A stretch of 64,000 bases of DNA from Yamagishiella unicocca (GCA_003116995.1 BDSL01000017.1:310001-374000); one strand, 5' to 3'. Positions 44,701-57,000 are shown, counted from the first letter of the stretch. The notes: generated by a model not told the origin, from the letters alone. A program made the numbers and translations.

Positions 44701-46340
44701 GAGGGGGGAGGAAGTAAGGGGGGCCTCTCTAGCCAAGGGGCGACGTCTCGTGTACGGCACCAGTACGGCTGTCAGTGGCTGCCACTCCAACCTACGACCG
44801 CCCGGTGTGGCACGACAGGCGGCGCATCGGCAGCACCAGCAGCAACAGCAGCAGCAACAGCAGCAACAGCAGCAGGGAGTGCTGCCGTGGCCGTCCCGAG
44901 AGACCCGGGGGTCGGGCCAGCGCAACCCAGGAGCACGTGCGCGCTCCCGTTGGTGGGGTGGAAGAGACAAAGACAAAGACAAGGCAAGGACAAGGCTCTG
45001 AGAACCCTACTAGCTAAAGGGTGTACGGCATGTTGTGGGACGAGCAGCTGGCCAGCCGGTTCCCTTGGCGGCTCGTGTTCCCAGCCCGGTCGGTGGTTCG
45101 TGGGAGCAGCCCCTGAGCCCCGACAGGGACCGGGCCGTAACTGGGCCCCGTTACTGGCCCTGGTCCTCGGCCCCAGTTGCACCGTGCGGGGAGCGCGGCT
45201 GGGTGGTGCTGGGTGGTGCTGGGCCGCTGCCTGGGTTGCGGGGAAGTCGTGTTGGGATGGGTGGAGGGAGGGAGGTGCCACATGTCGTCATGGGGGTTCC
45301 TCCAGCCCCCCTACGGCACCCCTCCGGGACCCCCTCCGGGCGCCCGAGGCTGAGGGGGTCGGCCAGAAACACATGTTTCGAAAGTGCACAACTGGCCCGC
45401 GGAAGGGGGTGGGGGGTATAAGAGAATCCGCGAATCCACGGCCGGCAAGCCAAGGGCGATGAAGGTGGGTGCGGCCGCCAGGCAGCCCAGCAGCCGCCCG
45501 CGGGACCCGCCAGTCAGATGGAGGACCTGCCAGCCAGGTGGAGGGCGCGACCAGGGGGGCGGCGTTAGCGGTGGCGGCAAGCCCCCTGTTCCGGACCGCC
45601 AGCCATGGGTCCACCCTCCTGTCCCTGCCCCGCTGCGACCGCTGCAGCACTGGGCCCAGACCCCAGGACATCTCGTCACCCACGTGTGCATCTCGCATAC
45701 CATGCATCCAGCCCCACCAAGCGCGACCAGCAACCGATTCGCCACTCCAAATCTCCGGAACTCCCCCGCCCCAACCCCTTCCCTAGTCGGCTTCACTTGG
45801 CCCTCAAGTGCCGACCAACCAACATGTTTCCTCTTCACCCCGCCCCACCTCACCCACGCCCCCCACCCCACCCCATCCAGGACTCGGGTCGTCTCCGAGA
45901 TAGCCTGGGCCACACGCCCATCCAGGTGAGGCCGAGGCGCGGTGGGACCGAACCGAGCCCCCCAGATGACCCCACGCCGTCGTCTCTGCGGCCATATCAC
46001 TTGCGGCCGCCCCTTCCCCTCTTTCCTGTGTCCGACGACCATGCGCCAACTATCCTGCTCCTGTCGCGTAAACCCCCACCCCTCCCATGTCGTGTGACCG
46101 GGCCTTCTCGCCACTCCCCTCCCCAGACCTCGAAACGTCCGTGTCCTAAACGGTTTTCCTTTCATACACGGGTTCTCCTTGCACCCCCCCCCCCCCCAGG
46201 TGGCGGTGGGAGCCGTCGTGGGCGTTGTGGCGGGGCTGATAGTGGAGACGTTGTTCCTGCTGGCGGGAGGTGGCGGCCAGGGCTCGGTTGGCGGCGGGAG
46301 AGGCGCGGGGGGGCTCGTGGCGGGGCCAGGGGCGGCTTGA
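41755..46340 (+). CDS. Acid phosphatase/vanadium haloperoxidase-related (DUF212) membrane protein
   Basis: Five exons are in phase: 41755-41877, 42002-42164, 42491-42570, 45881-45925, 46200-46340 (183 residues). The protein has the family layout: an N-terminal helix ([20 protein letters not shown], residues 11-30), the signature [18 protein letters not shown] (residues 44-61), a helix ending [15 protein letters not shown], then [13 protein letters not shown], the short LGHTPIQ motif and a last helix ([18 protein letters not shown]). The SSGGMPSSH motif resembles the phosphate-binding motif of PAP2 enzymes, but no activity is established for this family. The C-terminal Gly/Ala tail is probably a species-specific extension. 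Intron 3 is 3310 bp, very large for a 183-residue gene, and holds a 1.2-kb minisatellite. Confidence 0.88.
42396..42472 (-). repeat. Module A copy, 3' end of DUF212 intron 2
   Basis: CAGTTCTCCAGCATGCGTCG, CGAAACGGGTTTTCTCACAT and CCACGGGTCTTCCTC occur in order, then a C-run leading to the acceptor of exon 3. It is in reverse-complement orientation relative to the gene. Confidence 0.75.
42779..43962 (+). repeat. 1.2-kb TGCGGGGCTGGGGGG minisatellite in DUF212 intron 3
   Basis: About seventy tandem copies of a 15-17-bp unit (TGCGGGGCTGGGGGG) differ mostly in having six or seven terminal Gs. Later copies (after ~43730) are more degenerate. Every unit has two G-runs of four or more, so the transcript side can form G-quadruplexes. 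All frames are free of stops, giving large false ORFs on both strands. Confidence 0.97.
44395..44530 (+). repeat. Module A copies inside DUF212 intron 3
   Basis: TTGCGAGGAAGACCCGTGGA then CGCGAGAAAAACCG (44396-44430), followed by two partial copies (AAGGAAAACACTTGTAC and AAGGAACCCGTGTA). All are in forward orientation in the middle of the large intron. Confidence 0.65.
44828..44877 (+). repeat. CAG/CAA microsatellite in DUF212 intron 3
   Basis: An interrupted (CAG)n/(CAA)n run of about 45 bases. Confidence 0.9.
45415..45468 (+). repeat. Module C copy in DUF212 intron 3
   Basis: ATAAGAGAATCCGCGAATCC, ACGGCCGGCAAGCCAAGGGC and GATGAAGGT occur in order. Forward orientation but 400 bases from the 3' splice site, so it does not follow the position rule. 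Confidence 0.75.
46025..46190 (-). repeat. Module B then module A copies, 3' end of DUF212 intron 4
   Basis: A B copy (GTCCGACGACCATGCGCCAA, then CCCATGTCGTGTGACCGGGC) is followed by an A copy (GTCCTAAACGGTTTTCC then ACACGGGTTCTCC) and a C-run that ends in the acceptor of exon 5. Confidence 0.7.
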
Positions 46341-46630
46341 CGGATACGGTGTACGGATACGGTGTACGGATATGGTATACGGACACTTGTGTGCTGCAAG
46401 GCCGCTGTTCCACAGCGCCGGTTCCCTTCCCCAACTCGGGAGCCTCAGCCCCCGGGCTGCCTGGCTGCCCTCCACATCGCGAATGATGGGTTCAACACAG
46501 TCCCGCGCCTGGTGCGAAAAGGAGGACCAGGGGTGATGCGGGAGGGCTGGTTATTGATGCAGGGAGTGTGGCGGTGGTCCTTGGAGACTGGAGCCGTCCA
46601 CGACGTCGTATGTATCGTGCCGGACCGGCT

Positions 46631-46635
46631 TGTAA
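46631..46635 (+). terminator. Poly(A) signal TGTAA, DUF212 gene
   Basis: TGTAA occurs 291 bases after the stop codon, a usual 3' UTR length in green algae. Confidence 0.4.
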
Positions 46636-46794
46636 CCTCTGCCTGCCTTCAACGCGTCCGGGCAGCCGGGCGTCCGCTGCGCTGATGCACTCGCGTTGAG
46701 GTCGCCTCGCCCCTCTTGGACACCACGAGGCGCCACCTAAGGAGGGTCCCGCGTGCCCCGGTGATCCCCCCTCCCTCGTGCGTCGCGTGGGTTC

Positions 46795-46953
46795 CTCGCT
46801 TCCTGTCGTTTCGCCGTAGCCGCTTTAGCTTAGCCGCCAAAGGTCGACATACGACCTTCGGCTTTAGTATCCCTAACCCAGTTCCCCAGCATGCATCTCA
46901 AAACGCCTGTTCTAAACGGTTTTTTCGGGCATCTACGGGTCTCCCGCGAAACC
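46795..46953 (-). repeat. Long copy of module A unit, intergenic
   Basis: The copy has the usual A core plus an upstream flank (TTTAGCTTAGCCGCC ... GTATCC) that is shared with 59204-59361 inside an RRP12 intron. The homologous unit is thus about 158 bp, longer than the short cores elsewhere. Together these two copies suggest the full-length element. Confidence 0.7.
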
Positions 46954-48033
46954 CTCCCTCGAGCGGCGCGGAGTTGGTCAGCCCGGAGGGCAGGGTGCTT
47001 GTTACAGTAGTCCCGTCGGGCCGATGACGAGGGCTGCACCACCGCAGGGCCGCCATATCCTCCCCCTTGCCCGGTAACCTGCCAAACCTTTCGGTTCGTT
47101 GAAGACTATGCACCAGCTAACCTTCCCATGTCGGGTTACCGGTTCTTTTCTGTGACCCCCCTCGCCGCCACCGCACCTCGCAGCTGAGAAGAGGTAGGAG
47201 GACGTCGCAGCTCGCAAGCAGCAGCAATCGCATTGTTGCATTAGTGTGAGCGAGCAGGCAGGCTGGAGGCCGCAGGAGTAGGGGGCGTCCGTCGTGTCCT
47301 TAAAACACAAGCTGACCCCCCGCATTTCCACACTGCCAAGCGACCTGGCAAGGTCCGAACCTGTCCAAAAGCTAATGTTTAACCACCACCACCCAAACAC
47401 ACCGGTTACCGGTTCTTTTATGTTTTACCCCCCACCACCACCACACACACACACAAACACACACACACGCTGCGCATTATCGCACCTTGCTCGCTGAGCA
47501 TCACAACTTCCCCACGCCCCCAAACAGCTGCTCAGCTCGAAGGGCCTCGTGTCCCAGTGAGCACTGTATGATGAGCTCTTCCTTAGACGCTGCGCAACCG
47601 ACTCGGTTGGTCGAGCGCCAACAGCGATCCAGATCCCAACTTCCAACCGAGCGCAGCTGCCCCTCGTGAGGTTGGGGCCTCGCATGGAACACCCCCCTCC
47701 AATGCTGGACGCTGCTGCTGCCGCCAGTGCTGCTGGTGCTAGCACTGGTAATGGTGCCGCCGCTGCTGCTGCTGCTGCTGCTGCGCGAAAACACACAGCA
47801 ACCGCACTCCTCTCGACTCCCCACAGTCCCTGACCCCCGCCCCCTTCGTGCAAGTTCGACACACCATACGAACAAAACACCTCGGGTGGGCCCCCCCACG
47901 CCACCGTCTGCTCCCCGGGAAACAAGTCGTTAACGGTTGACGGTTGACTCTTAAAACGCAGCAACAGCAACGCCACGGCCCCCTCTCCCACCCCCCTTTC
48001 CCTCCTCAGTGCTCGCTAATAGAACCGATCGCT

Positions 48034-51000
48034 TCACTCCTCCATGCGTTGCCGCTTGGCGCCGCCGCCGTCGCGGCCGCCGCCACGGCCACCACGGCCG
48101 CCGCCGCCGTCGCGGCCGCCGCGGTCGCCGCCACGTGCCGCCGCCGTCTGCCTCTTGGCCTTCGCGCCCTTCAGCGCACCTTCCTGCTGATTGGGAAGCG
48201 GGGGGGGGGTGCGGGGGAGGGGGAAGCGTGGGTTTTAGAGAGTGCGACTATGGCAGGAGACTCGGTGCGGTGCGGTCCCTCACCACGCGGGTGGTCGCCC
48301 GTTTCAACTGGGTCTTTCTTTTCGCGACTGGGCCCAACCAACACCGTCTCTCTAGTACGAACCAACCAACCGTAACGCACCTGTGCGCCGGCCACGATTG
48401 ACGCCAGCTTTGTGGACGCAGCGGCCTGCAGGGGGGGACAGGGGGGGTTGGTAGGGTTTTAGGGTTTTAGGCTGGGGGGGAGGATGGGGTGGTTGCTGCG
48501 GTCCTGGTGGTTGTCGTTATGATGGGTGCGACGCGGGAGAGGCGGAGAGGGGGATTGTACAACAAGCCGTACCCTGCCCTGCCGTACCTGCTTGCCGCGA
48601 CGACGGTTGAGCATGCGGCGGTCCAGGCTCCAGTACGCGTACGGCTCCACCTTGGACTTGCCTGCGGCGGTACGACAACATGTACGACGAGCGTGTGAGG
48701 GACGAGCATGGCAACGGGGGAACGGAGGGAACCGCAACACTCGGCAGTCCCCCGCCCCTGCGGATTACCCCTGGGTTTGGAAAATACCCCACGGCTCCTA
48801 GCCTGCCAGCCCAGGCGGGAGACGGGGACACGGGGAGCGATAGCGACCCGTGACCGATTCGCGACCCAGGCCACCGTGTGTGATACCCAAACTTACCCTT
48901 GACGTCACCCGCCGCCCCCCGGGCCTTGAACCTGTCTCCGCTGTGGGCCCCCTTGCCCCCCCGCGTGCTGGCTGCCCCCCTGCTGCCAGCGACGCTGCCG
49001 CCAGCAGTGGAGGCGCCGCCGGCTGAGGTTGCGGACCTGCCGCCGGCGCTCCGGCCGCCCGCGCTGGCGGCGCCTGCTGAACGCCCGCCAGCCGACTTGG
49101 CCTCCGCGAAGCGCACGGAGCGGGACTCGCCCGCCTTCTTGAGCGCGTAGCGTAGGTCCGCCACCCCCTGCGCACGTTTGCACCGGGCACGATCAGGGCG
49201 CCCCCGCGGCAGCATATGACGTCATCAACTCATTATATGACGCCGTCGATTCATCACATGACGTCACTACATGACGTCATCAACTAATCACATGACGTCA
49301 TCAACTTATCACATGACGTCCGCGCCACCGACGGCAACACCATGAATGCGGAGGGCGCGCGCAGGGCCGGGCTTCCGACGCGTTCGTATATCGACTTTAG
49401 GTTGGATGAGCTTGATGATGTGCTGACTGTCGGTGGATATGCCACCAATGAGACGGTAGCAACTCGCTGGCTTTTCCTGCAGTTTTCCCCGCCACAGACT
49501 GTTATTGATTTGAGGGAGGCGGTTGCGGCACTGGACCCGCCGGTCATTCCCACCATGTCGTGGCTCAAGGATTGGTTCAAGGCTTATATCACGACGGCCG
49601 AGGGTGCATCGGTCTATAACGGCATCCGCCGGCTCAAGTCGGCGAAGCCGTTCCGGACAGTGGACGAGGCGGTTCAGTTGGTCACTGACTTGAAGCGCGA
49701 GCTTCCGGCCAAGACACCTGACGCTCTTTTCGTCTATCTGCTCGTGGACCTTGCGCCGGACGCTTTGAAGGACCGCTTCATGTACGACCGCTCCACGGGA
49801 AGGAGCGTAAGCTGTGCCTTCTTTGCGAGTCGGATAGGCATTTTGCCCAAGACTGCTCGCAGGCCGATGGCAAGTTGGCGCGCGCAGGGCCGGGCTTCCG
49901 ACGCGTTCGTAGAAAAAGAACTCTCCGCGCGCAAACTTGCCATCGGCCTGCGAGCAGTCTTGGGCAAAATGCCTATCCGACTCGCAAAGAAGGCACAGCT
50001 TACGCTCCTTCCACCCGCACCAACACCAACACCACCAACAGTATCACATCGTCGCGCGCGGATAGCCCGCGCGCGGGCAGCCACGCGAACCCAGCGCTGA
50101 CGCAGTCACGTCGGGGTAGGGGTCCACATGGGCACGTGTTCTTTCATACCACCGGTAGCGGGCACGAGGATACGAGGACACGAGGAAACCAGCGGCAGCG
50201 CAAACCTGACATGCGAGGGCACAGGGTACGGAGCACGCAACGGTACGCAACCGTACGCAACGGTATACAACGGTACGGGGAACGGCACATAACGGTAGGC
50301 AACGGTACGGAACGGTACGCAACGACTATCTGCCCGCCCGCCGGGCCTTACCTTGAGGTCGTCGTAGTCCGAGTCGTCGCTGTTGTAGCCGTCGGCGTCT
50401 CCCGCCCTCCGCCGCTTCTTGCTGCCACGCTTGCTCCAGGCTAGCGGGTCGTCGTCTTCCTTGTCCTCGTCGATCACCATCTTGCCCGAGCTGGCGTCAC
50501 GCTTGAAGTCCGCGTCCGCGGGACCGCCCGCCGGGCGCTTGCCTGCAGCAGCAGCAGCAGCAGAGCACCAGCGGCAGCAAATCTCAGCAGCAGCGGCAGC
50601 AAATCTCAGCAGCAGCGGCAGCGGCAGCAGAGCCCAGCAGAGCCCAGCAGCAGCGGCAACAGCAGGTAACAAAGCAAGCAAAACAGCAGCAGCAGCAGCA
50701 ACTGATCTCAGCAGCATCCACACGTTTTCCGATAGACAACCCCAAGCTCTCCGGCACGAGCACCACCACGTGTCCGAAAACTAACCGCCAGTTAGTCCCT
50801 GCCCTCCGTTTCCTGTGCCGCACAACCGGGTCTTCTTCTCCCCCCCGCCCGCCGTCCCCGACCCCTCCCCCAGTCCCCCGCCGTCCTCAGCTCACTCGCT
50901 CACTCGCTCACTCACTGACCCACTCACTCCCTCGCCCATCCTTTCACTCGCTCGCTCGCTCACTCACCTGCCGCGCTGCGGACCAACTGCCGAGACGCCG

Positions 51001-54000
51001 CCGCGTCCAACAGATCCATCGGGTCGCCGCCGCCGCCGCCGCCGCCAAGTCGTACACCGCCACGGCCCGCCGCCGCCGCCGCCAGGGCCCCGGGCCGCTG
51101 GGGGCCTCCGCGGGTCGATGCCGCAGCTCCTGCGCCCCTGACACTCCTGGATGGGGCCCCGCAACGGAAAACGGAAAACGTAAAACACAAAACACATAAA
51201 CACAAAACACAAAACGCATTCATTGCTGAGAGGCGTAGGACGGCGGGCCAGGAGGACAGGGTCGGAGTCCGGGGTGCAAGACAGGGAAAGTGGCGGGGCT
51301 AGGCGGACGGGGGGGGGGGGGCGACCGGATGGACCCAGGGCGGCGGCCAGCCGCAGCGGATGCAGTGGCCGTATCCTCCCTCCCCGGACCCCTCCCCCCT
51401 CTATGAATGCGATAAAAACCCGAAACCCTTAACCCCCATCCGCCCCCACCATGCCACCCACCCACCTGGCACCCCCGCCAGCCCCTCCTGCCCCTCCAGC
51501 CTCTCCGTCGCTGCCTCCATCCTCCGATGAAAACACGGCGGTGTGGCCCCACTGGGAGGCCCGGGCGGTGCGGCCGCCCTGGGAGCTGGCGCCGCCGCTG
51601 CGGCGGGAGCGGCGGTCGTCATCGCCGGCCTGTGGGTGGGGGGTATTTCAGGGTTTCAGGGTTTAGGGTTTTAGGATTTAGGGTTTCGTTTTCGTTCTGG
51701 GGCTTTCGTTTTTGACGTGTTCAGGCAAGGGCGGGGCGGGTGCGCACCGGTGCGAACGAGGGCCAAGCCACCGAGAAATGGTGGTCTTCCTTTTTCCCCT
51801 AGAGAAAGCGAGCACACACACCCTGGCTCCCTAGCTCGGCCCTCGGGCCCCTCTTCGGAGGCATTCCTGAGGAGGGCATCTCTCAGGCCCCAACAAACCA
51901 ACACGGCCCGAAACGCTCCAGCTTATCCCTGCCTCCGACCCCCCCTCTCCCCCCGAAACCCATCTTTCCCCCTCGCCCCCACCTTGCTGCCCCCCTCGCT
52001 CGCCGCCCCCGCGCTCTTCTTGCGTTGCTTCTTGGTGGTCTCTCGCCGGATGTGCGCGAGCAGCTTCACATCGGACGCGGGCATGGCGGCGGCGACCGCG
52101 TCGAAGCCGCAACGGCGGGCTAGGCGCTCCACGATAACTCGGACCTGCGCGCACGCATGTGTTTTTTTTATGTTTTGTATACTTTGTAAATTAAATTTTG
52201 TATACTTTGTATATTTTGTGTTTTTTTTGTGTGTGGGGGGGGGTATGTTGGTATTCTCGGGGAAACGGGGGGGGGATGGGGAGGGCGATAACCCGCGGGG
52301 GAAGCGGAAGGGAGGGGGCTCCTTTGGAGCGCCCCCCAGAACTGGACGAGCGCACGTCCAAAACGTACGGCATCACACGCATCACGGCGCGTCCATAGCC
52401 GGTGGGCCCTGCTGTCGTACAATGGCTCAGGAAGCCGCCCAGCACAGCCCCGCCGACGACGGTACGATATATGTGCGAATGCGTTGTGCTGTACGGCATG
52501 GCGCCCTCGCGCTCACTCACCTTGAGCTTGAACTTGTTCTTCGAGTCCTCCGCCCACACCAGTGCGCCCTCCAGTATAGTGCCCAGTTGCGGTGTCAGTA
52601 GCTCCACAGGCAGCCGCATGGCGCAGACCTGCACCACCGCTCCAGGGAGGGTTCGAGGGAAACCCGTGGATGTCCCGCTCCAGGGGGGGGGGGTAACAAA
52701 AAGGGGCGGGGGGGCCCGGTAAATCGACCAGGAAGGGGTGGCGAGGAATGCCAACGCGGACGAGTCGGTTGCACGTCGGTGTTGATGACGGTTGTCGATG
52801 ACGACAAAGGTGACGTGGTGGCGGTACGACAGCAGTACGACGACAGCAAGCAAGTCGTTACGTGCAGCCCCCACGCAATCCGTGCTGAGGCCGCTGTGAC
52901 ATGTGCAACGTGTACGACATGTAGGACATGTGCAACGTGTACGACATGTAGGACATGTGCGGTCCTCACCTGACCCACATGGCGTCTCCCTCTGCCCGTA
53001 CCTCCCTACCCCGCCCGTCCTAGCTTCCCCCTCCCTCCCTCCCTCCCTCCCCTTTCCCCTTCCCTCCCCCTCTCTCCCTCTCCCCCCCTCCCTCCCTCCC
53101 TCCCTGTCCCCCCCTCCCTCCCTCCGCCCTCCGTTTCCCATGTCGTGCAGTCGGGTCTCCCCCCCCGCCCCCGCCCCCGCCTCCGCTCCCGCTCTTTGGC
53201 GCACCACTGGAACATCACCTTCACCGCCCTCGGTTTGTCGGCCGTGGATTCGCGGATTCTCTTATCAAACCCCCTGCCCCTGCAGGTCCGCTCCCACCTT
53301 AACAAAGCCCAGCACCGCCTTGATCACCTCCCGCGCCTTGCCCCGCAGCAGCGCCATCACGGGCGGCAGCAGAGCAGCGACCACGTTCTGGAGGGGACGG
53401 GGGGGGGCAGGGGGGAGGCAGGGGGGGTTAGTGGCTACAATTAAAGAACCGGTAACTCGACTGGGGAAATGTAGTTGGTGCAGGGGAGGGAGGGGGGGCA
53501 GGGAGGGGGGGAGGTGGCGACAGCACCAGGAAGCTCTTAAGGATCGAGGGTGAGGGGTGGCCACAGCGGTGGCGGGTCGCCGCAACACCCAGAACCCCAG
53601 TCCCGCCCTCCCCCTCCCGCTCCCCCTCGCACTTAAAACCCTAAACCCCCACGCGCCCGCATGGCCGCTCCAGGGAACTCCCTGCTCCTTCCCCCCCGCA
53701 AAATCCCTAACCCACTTGTCAGAACCCCAACAGAGGACACGTACACAACAAAACACACACACATACATACACACATACATACACACATTCATACACATAC
53801 ACACCCCTCCACACACACACGCTCACCTGCATGGCCGCGGCAAACTCGTATGTGAGGCGAGCTAGCGACATGACTGTAGCCGACACCATGTGGGGGGTGG
53901 TGGCCACCAGCCCGCCCATCACCATGGAGAAGAACTCGTGCAGACCCCCCCGGCCGGCACCCGCCCCCTCCGACTCCTCCATAGCGTCCACCCCCTCGTC

Positions 54001-57000
54001 GTCGCTGCCCGTGATCCGTCCCGGGTCTTGCTCGTCCATCACGTGCGCAAGGCCCACCAGCAGGTCGTACGCGGCGGAGCGAGTCCTGCGAGGGCCGGGG
54101 GGGAGGCGATGGAGGGGAGGGGAGGGGGCGCGAGGGACACGCAGGTCAGTACGGCAGGTACCGGTACGGCAGGTACCGGTACGGCAGGTACTGGTACGGC
54201 AGGCTGATGCGAGAGAGATTGCGGAGATTGGCGAGGCAGAGCAGTAGCAGACCCAGTCCAAATGCGCGCGTGTGCGTGTGTGCGTGTGTGGAAGACTGGG
54301 GCTGAAAGGGCCTTACGCCGCCGCGGGACCCCACTCACTTTTTGTTCGCCTCCTTCGTACACAACACGATGTCCGCGATCAGCGACGCCGCCATCTGCCG
54401 CCGCCGGGCGTGCTGCGCCGCCGCCGCCGCCGCCGGGTCCCCCCCCATGGCGTCCTCCTCCGCCTCGTCGTCGTCCGGCCCCTCGGCTCCCAGCACGTTG
54501 CGCGGCAGCTCCACGCCTGGCTGCTGCAGCGCCACCACGACGGGCCTAATAAGGCGCAGCCGGTAGCGGCGGGCGGCGGAGAGGGTGCTGGCGGCGCTGG
54601 GGCCCAGCAGCTGCGAGTGTAGGCGGGGGGGGAGGGAGGGGGGAGGGAGGGGGGAGGGTGTTTTAAGGTGGGGAGGTGGGTGCGGTGGGTGCGGTGAGGC
54701 TGTGTAAGTTGGTACAGAGTGGGTGGGGGACTGGCGGCCATGCCCGATCATGGTCGCGCAGAAACGCGCAGGGTGGTGCGGGAGCGGGGGACACACACAC
54801 ACGGCTCCAGGGAGGGCCGCCCGGAGGTGCCAGAAGGTGCACCCATAAGGCTAGACTCGGCAGCGCCCCCGGCTCCTCCAACACCAACACAGCCTTCCCC
54901 TCCCCCCCCACACAGCACTGTTCACCGGCGGCTAGTTTCTGACCTCCGTTTCCTATGTCGTGTAACCGGGTCTTCTCGCTACCCTCCATCCATCCTCCAC
55001 CCACCCCCCACCCCCCACCCCCCAGCATGCATCTCAAAACATCTGTTCTAAACGGTTTTTCTCGCATCCACGGGTCTCCCTCGAACCCCCCTCGCAGCCG
55101 CTCTCCTCCCCTTCCGCGGCCGCCCCCCACCTGCTTGAGCACCTCTCCCAGGTTGCTCCGAAGCCAGGGCTCCCTCGCCTCCGCCAGCACCGCCAACACC
55201 TTGAAGGCGCGCTTCTGGACAGAGGGCTGGTCGTGGACCAGGGAGGTCTTGACAGCCTGAGGAGGGAGGTGAAGGCGAGGGGGCCACGGGCGGCAGGGTG
55301 GTGGCAGTTACCGACAACATCCGTAATAAGGAAATTATTATCTTGCGGAGCGGTTGCGGTTGCGGTTGCGGTTGCGGTTGCGGTTGCGGTTGCAGTTGCG
55401 GTTGCGGTCACCATGTCCCACTCCACCAACCCGACCCTCCGATTTAAGCTTCATACTATACCGCACATTACGGTGACTTTTTCATTCCCTTTAAAAGCCC
55501 GCTGACGGGTCACCTCCACGGGTCTCTCAGCAGTCAATCCAAGTGCTCCAGCATGCGCCCACAACTAGGTGTCCGAAGACTATGCGGCAGCTACACTTCC
55601 CATGTCGTGTAACCGGGTCTTCACGCGCCCCCTCCGGGGCCCGCTGCCCCCGCCTGCCCCCCCCCCTTCTCGCCGCCTCCTCCCCCCCCACCACCACTTC
55701 CCATGTCGAGTAACCGGCTGTTTTTGTAACCCCACCACCACCACCACCACCACCACCCGCTGGACCGTCACCTTCACCGCCCTCGGTTTGTCGGCCGTGG
55801 ATTCGCGGATTCTCTTATCAAACCCCCCCCGACCCCCAACCTTTCCCCCCGGCTGCCCCCACCTGCCCCCACCACCACCACCACTTCCCATGCCGAGTAA
55901 CCGGTTTTTTCTGTAACCCCACCACCACCACCCCCAACCCCCCCCCGCACCTTGAATAGCACGTCCACCGCCGCCTCAGGGAGGCCGTAGCTGAGCCACA
56001 GCGCCATCTCCAGGAAGGCGTTGCGGCGGCTGAGCGGGTCCGCACCGCCCTCGGTCACCGGGTCGGGGGGCGGCACCTCGGCGCCCTCGTCCACGATGAT
56101 CTGCCGGGGAGCCGTGGGTGGGATGCATGTGGGTTTTAGGGTTCCTTGAGGGATTGAAGGGTTTTAACATGTTTAAAGTGTCGTGAGGATCGTTGTTCCC
56201 GATTCCCTGCAAACACATCTCCCCCCAACGACCTCTTTGCCGTTCTTCGCGCCCTGCCCCCTCCCCCCCACTAACTATCCTGCCCTTGTCGCGTCAACGT
56301 TTTTTATGCCACCCACCACCCACCAACCACGCCCCCTCACCCCACTTTCCGCCTCCCCCCCCCACCCACACGCACGCACCCACACATACACACATTCACA
56401 CATTCACACACATTCACGCACATACACACACACGCACACGCATTTATAAAACACACGCACACGCACACGCGCGCACCTTTGACAGCTTCTGCAGCGCCGC
56501 CCGGAAGTAGCCGCCCACCACCCCCGCGTCCGTCACCGCCGACATGGCAGCGATGGCGGCCGCATAAGGCCCCCGGCTTTCCGGCTCCGAGCCCAGGTAG
56601 GCCTTACACAGCACCGACAGCCACTGCTTGTTGAACGCCCGGAGCGCCGTCAGCGCCGCCTCCGCCTCCGCGGTGCCGTACCCCGACGGCGCCGCGCCGC
56701 CGTGCGCGGCGGCGGCGGCGGCGTCCTCGGGGCTGGCGGCGGCGGGGCCGTCCTCGTCGTCCTCCTCGCCGCCTTCGGCGGCGCCGCCTCCGCCGCGGCC
56801 GGCTCCGGAGCTAGGCCCGTGGGCGGCTGGGTCGGCGAAGCCGATCACCTCAGAGCCGCGGCCGTCGGCCGCAAGCACGTGTCGTACCTGTACGAGCGTC
56901 GTACAGTTGTCAGATTGGAGACCGCCCCCGCTGTTTTGCAAACCACAAAGTCCACACTAGTAGTCCGCGGTCTGTGCATGGCAGGCCCTCCCTGGTCCCT

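Larger units (their letters stand above)
46341..48033. other. Convergent intergenic region between DUF212 and RRP12
   Basis: It contains the long module A copy at 46795-46953, two module B copies (47098-47156, and a partial GGTTACCGGTTCTTTTATGT at 47402-47421) and an AC-rich tract near 47440-47470. CTG repeats occur at 47712-47785. No coding gene is supported. RRP12's 3' UTR must lie at the right end; no TGTAA was found near its stop. Confidence 0.5.

Noticed and set aside
49213..49322. Regularly spaced repeats resembling a CRISPR array
   Set aside because: Spacers are only ~8-13 bp, similar to each other, and lie within a eukaryotic intron.
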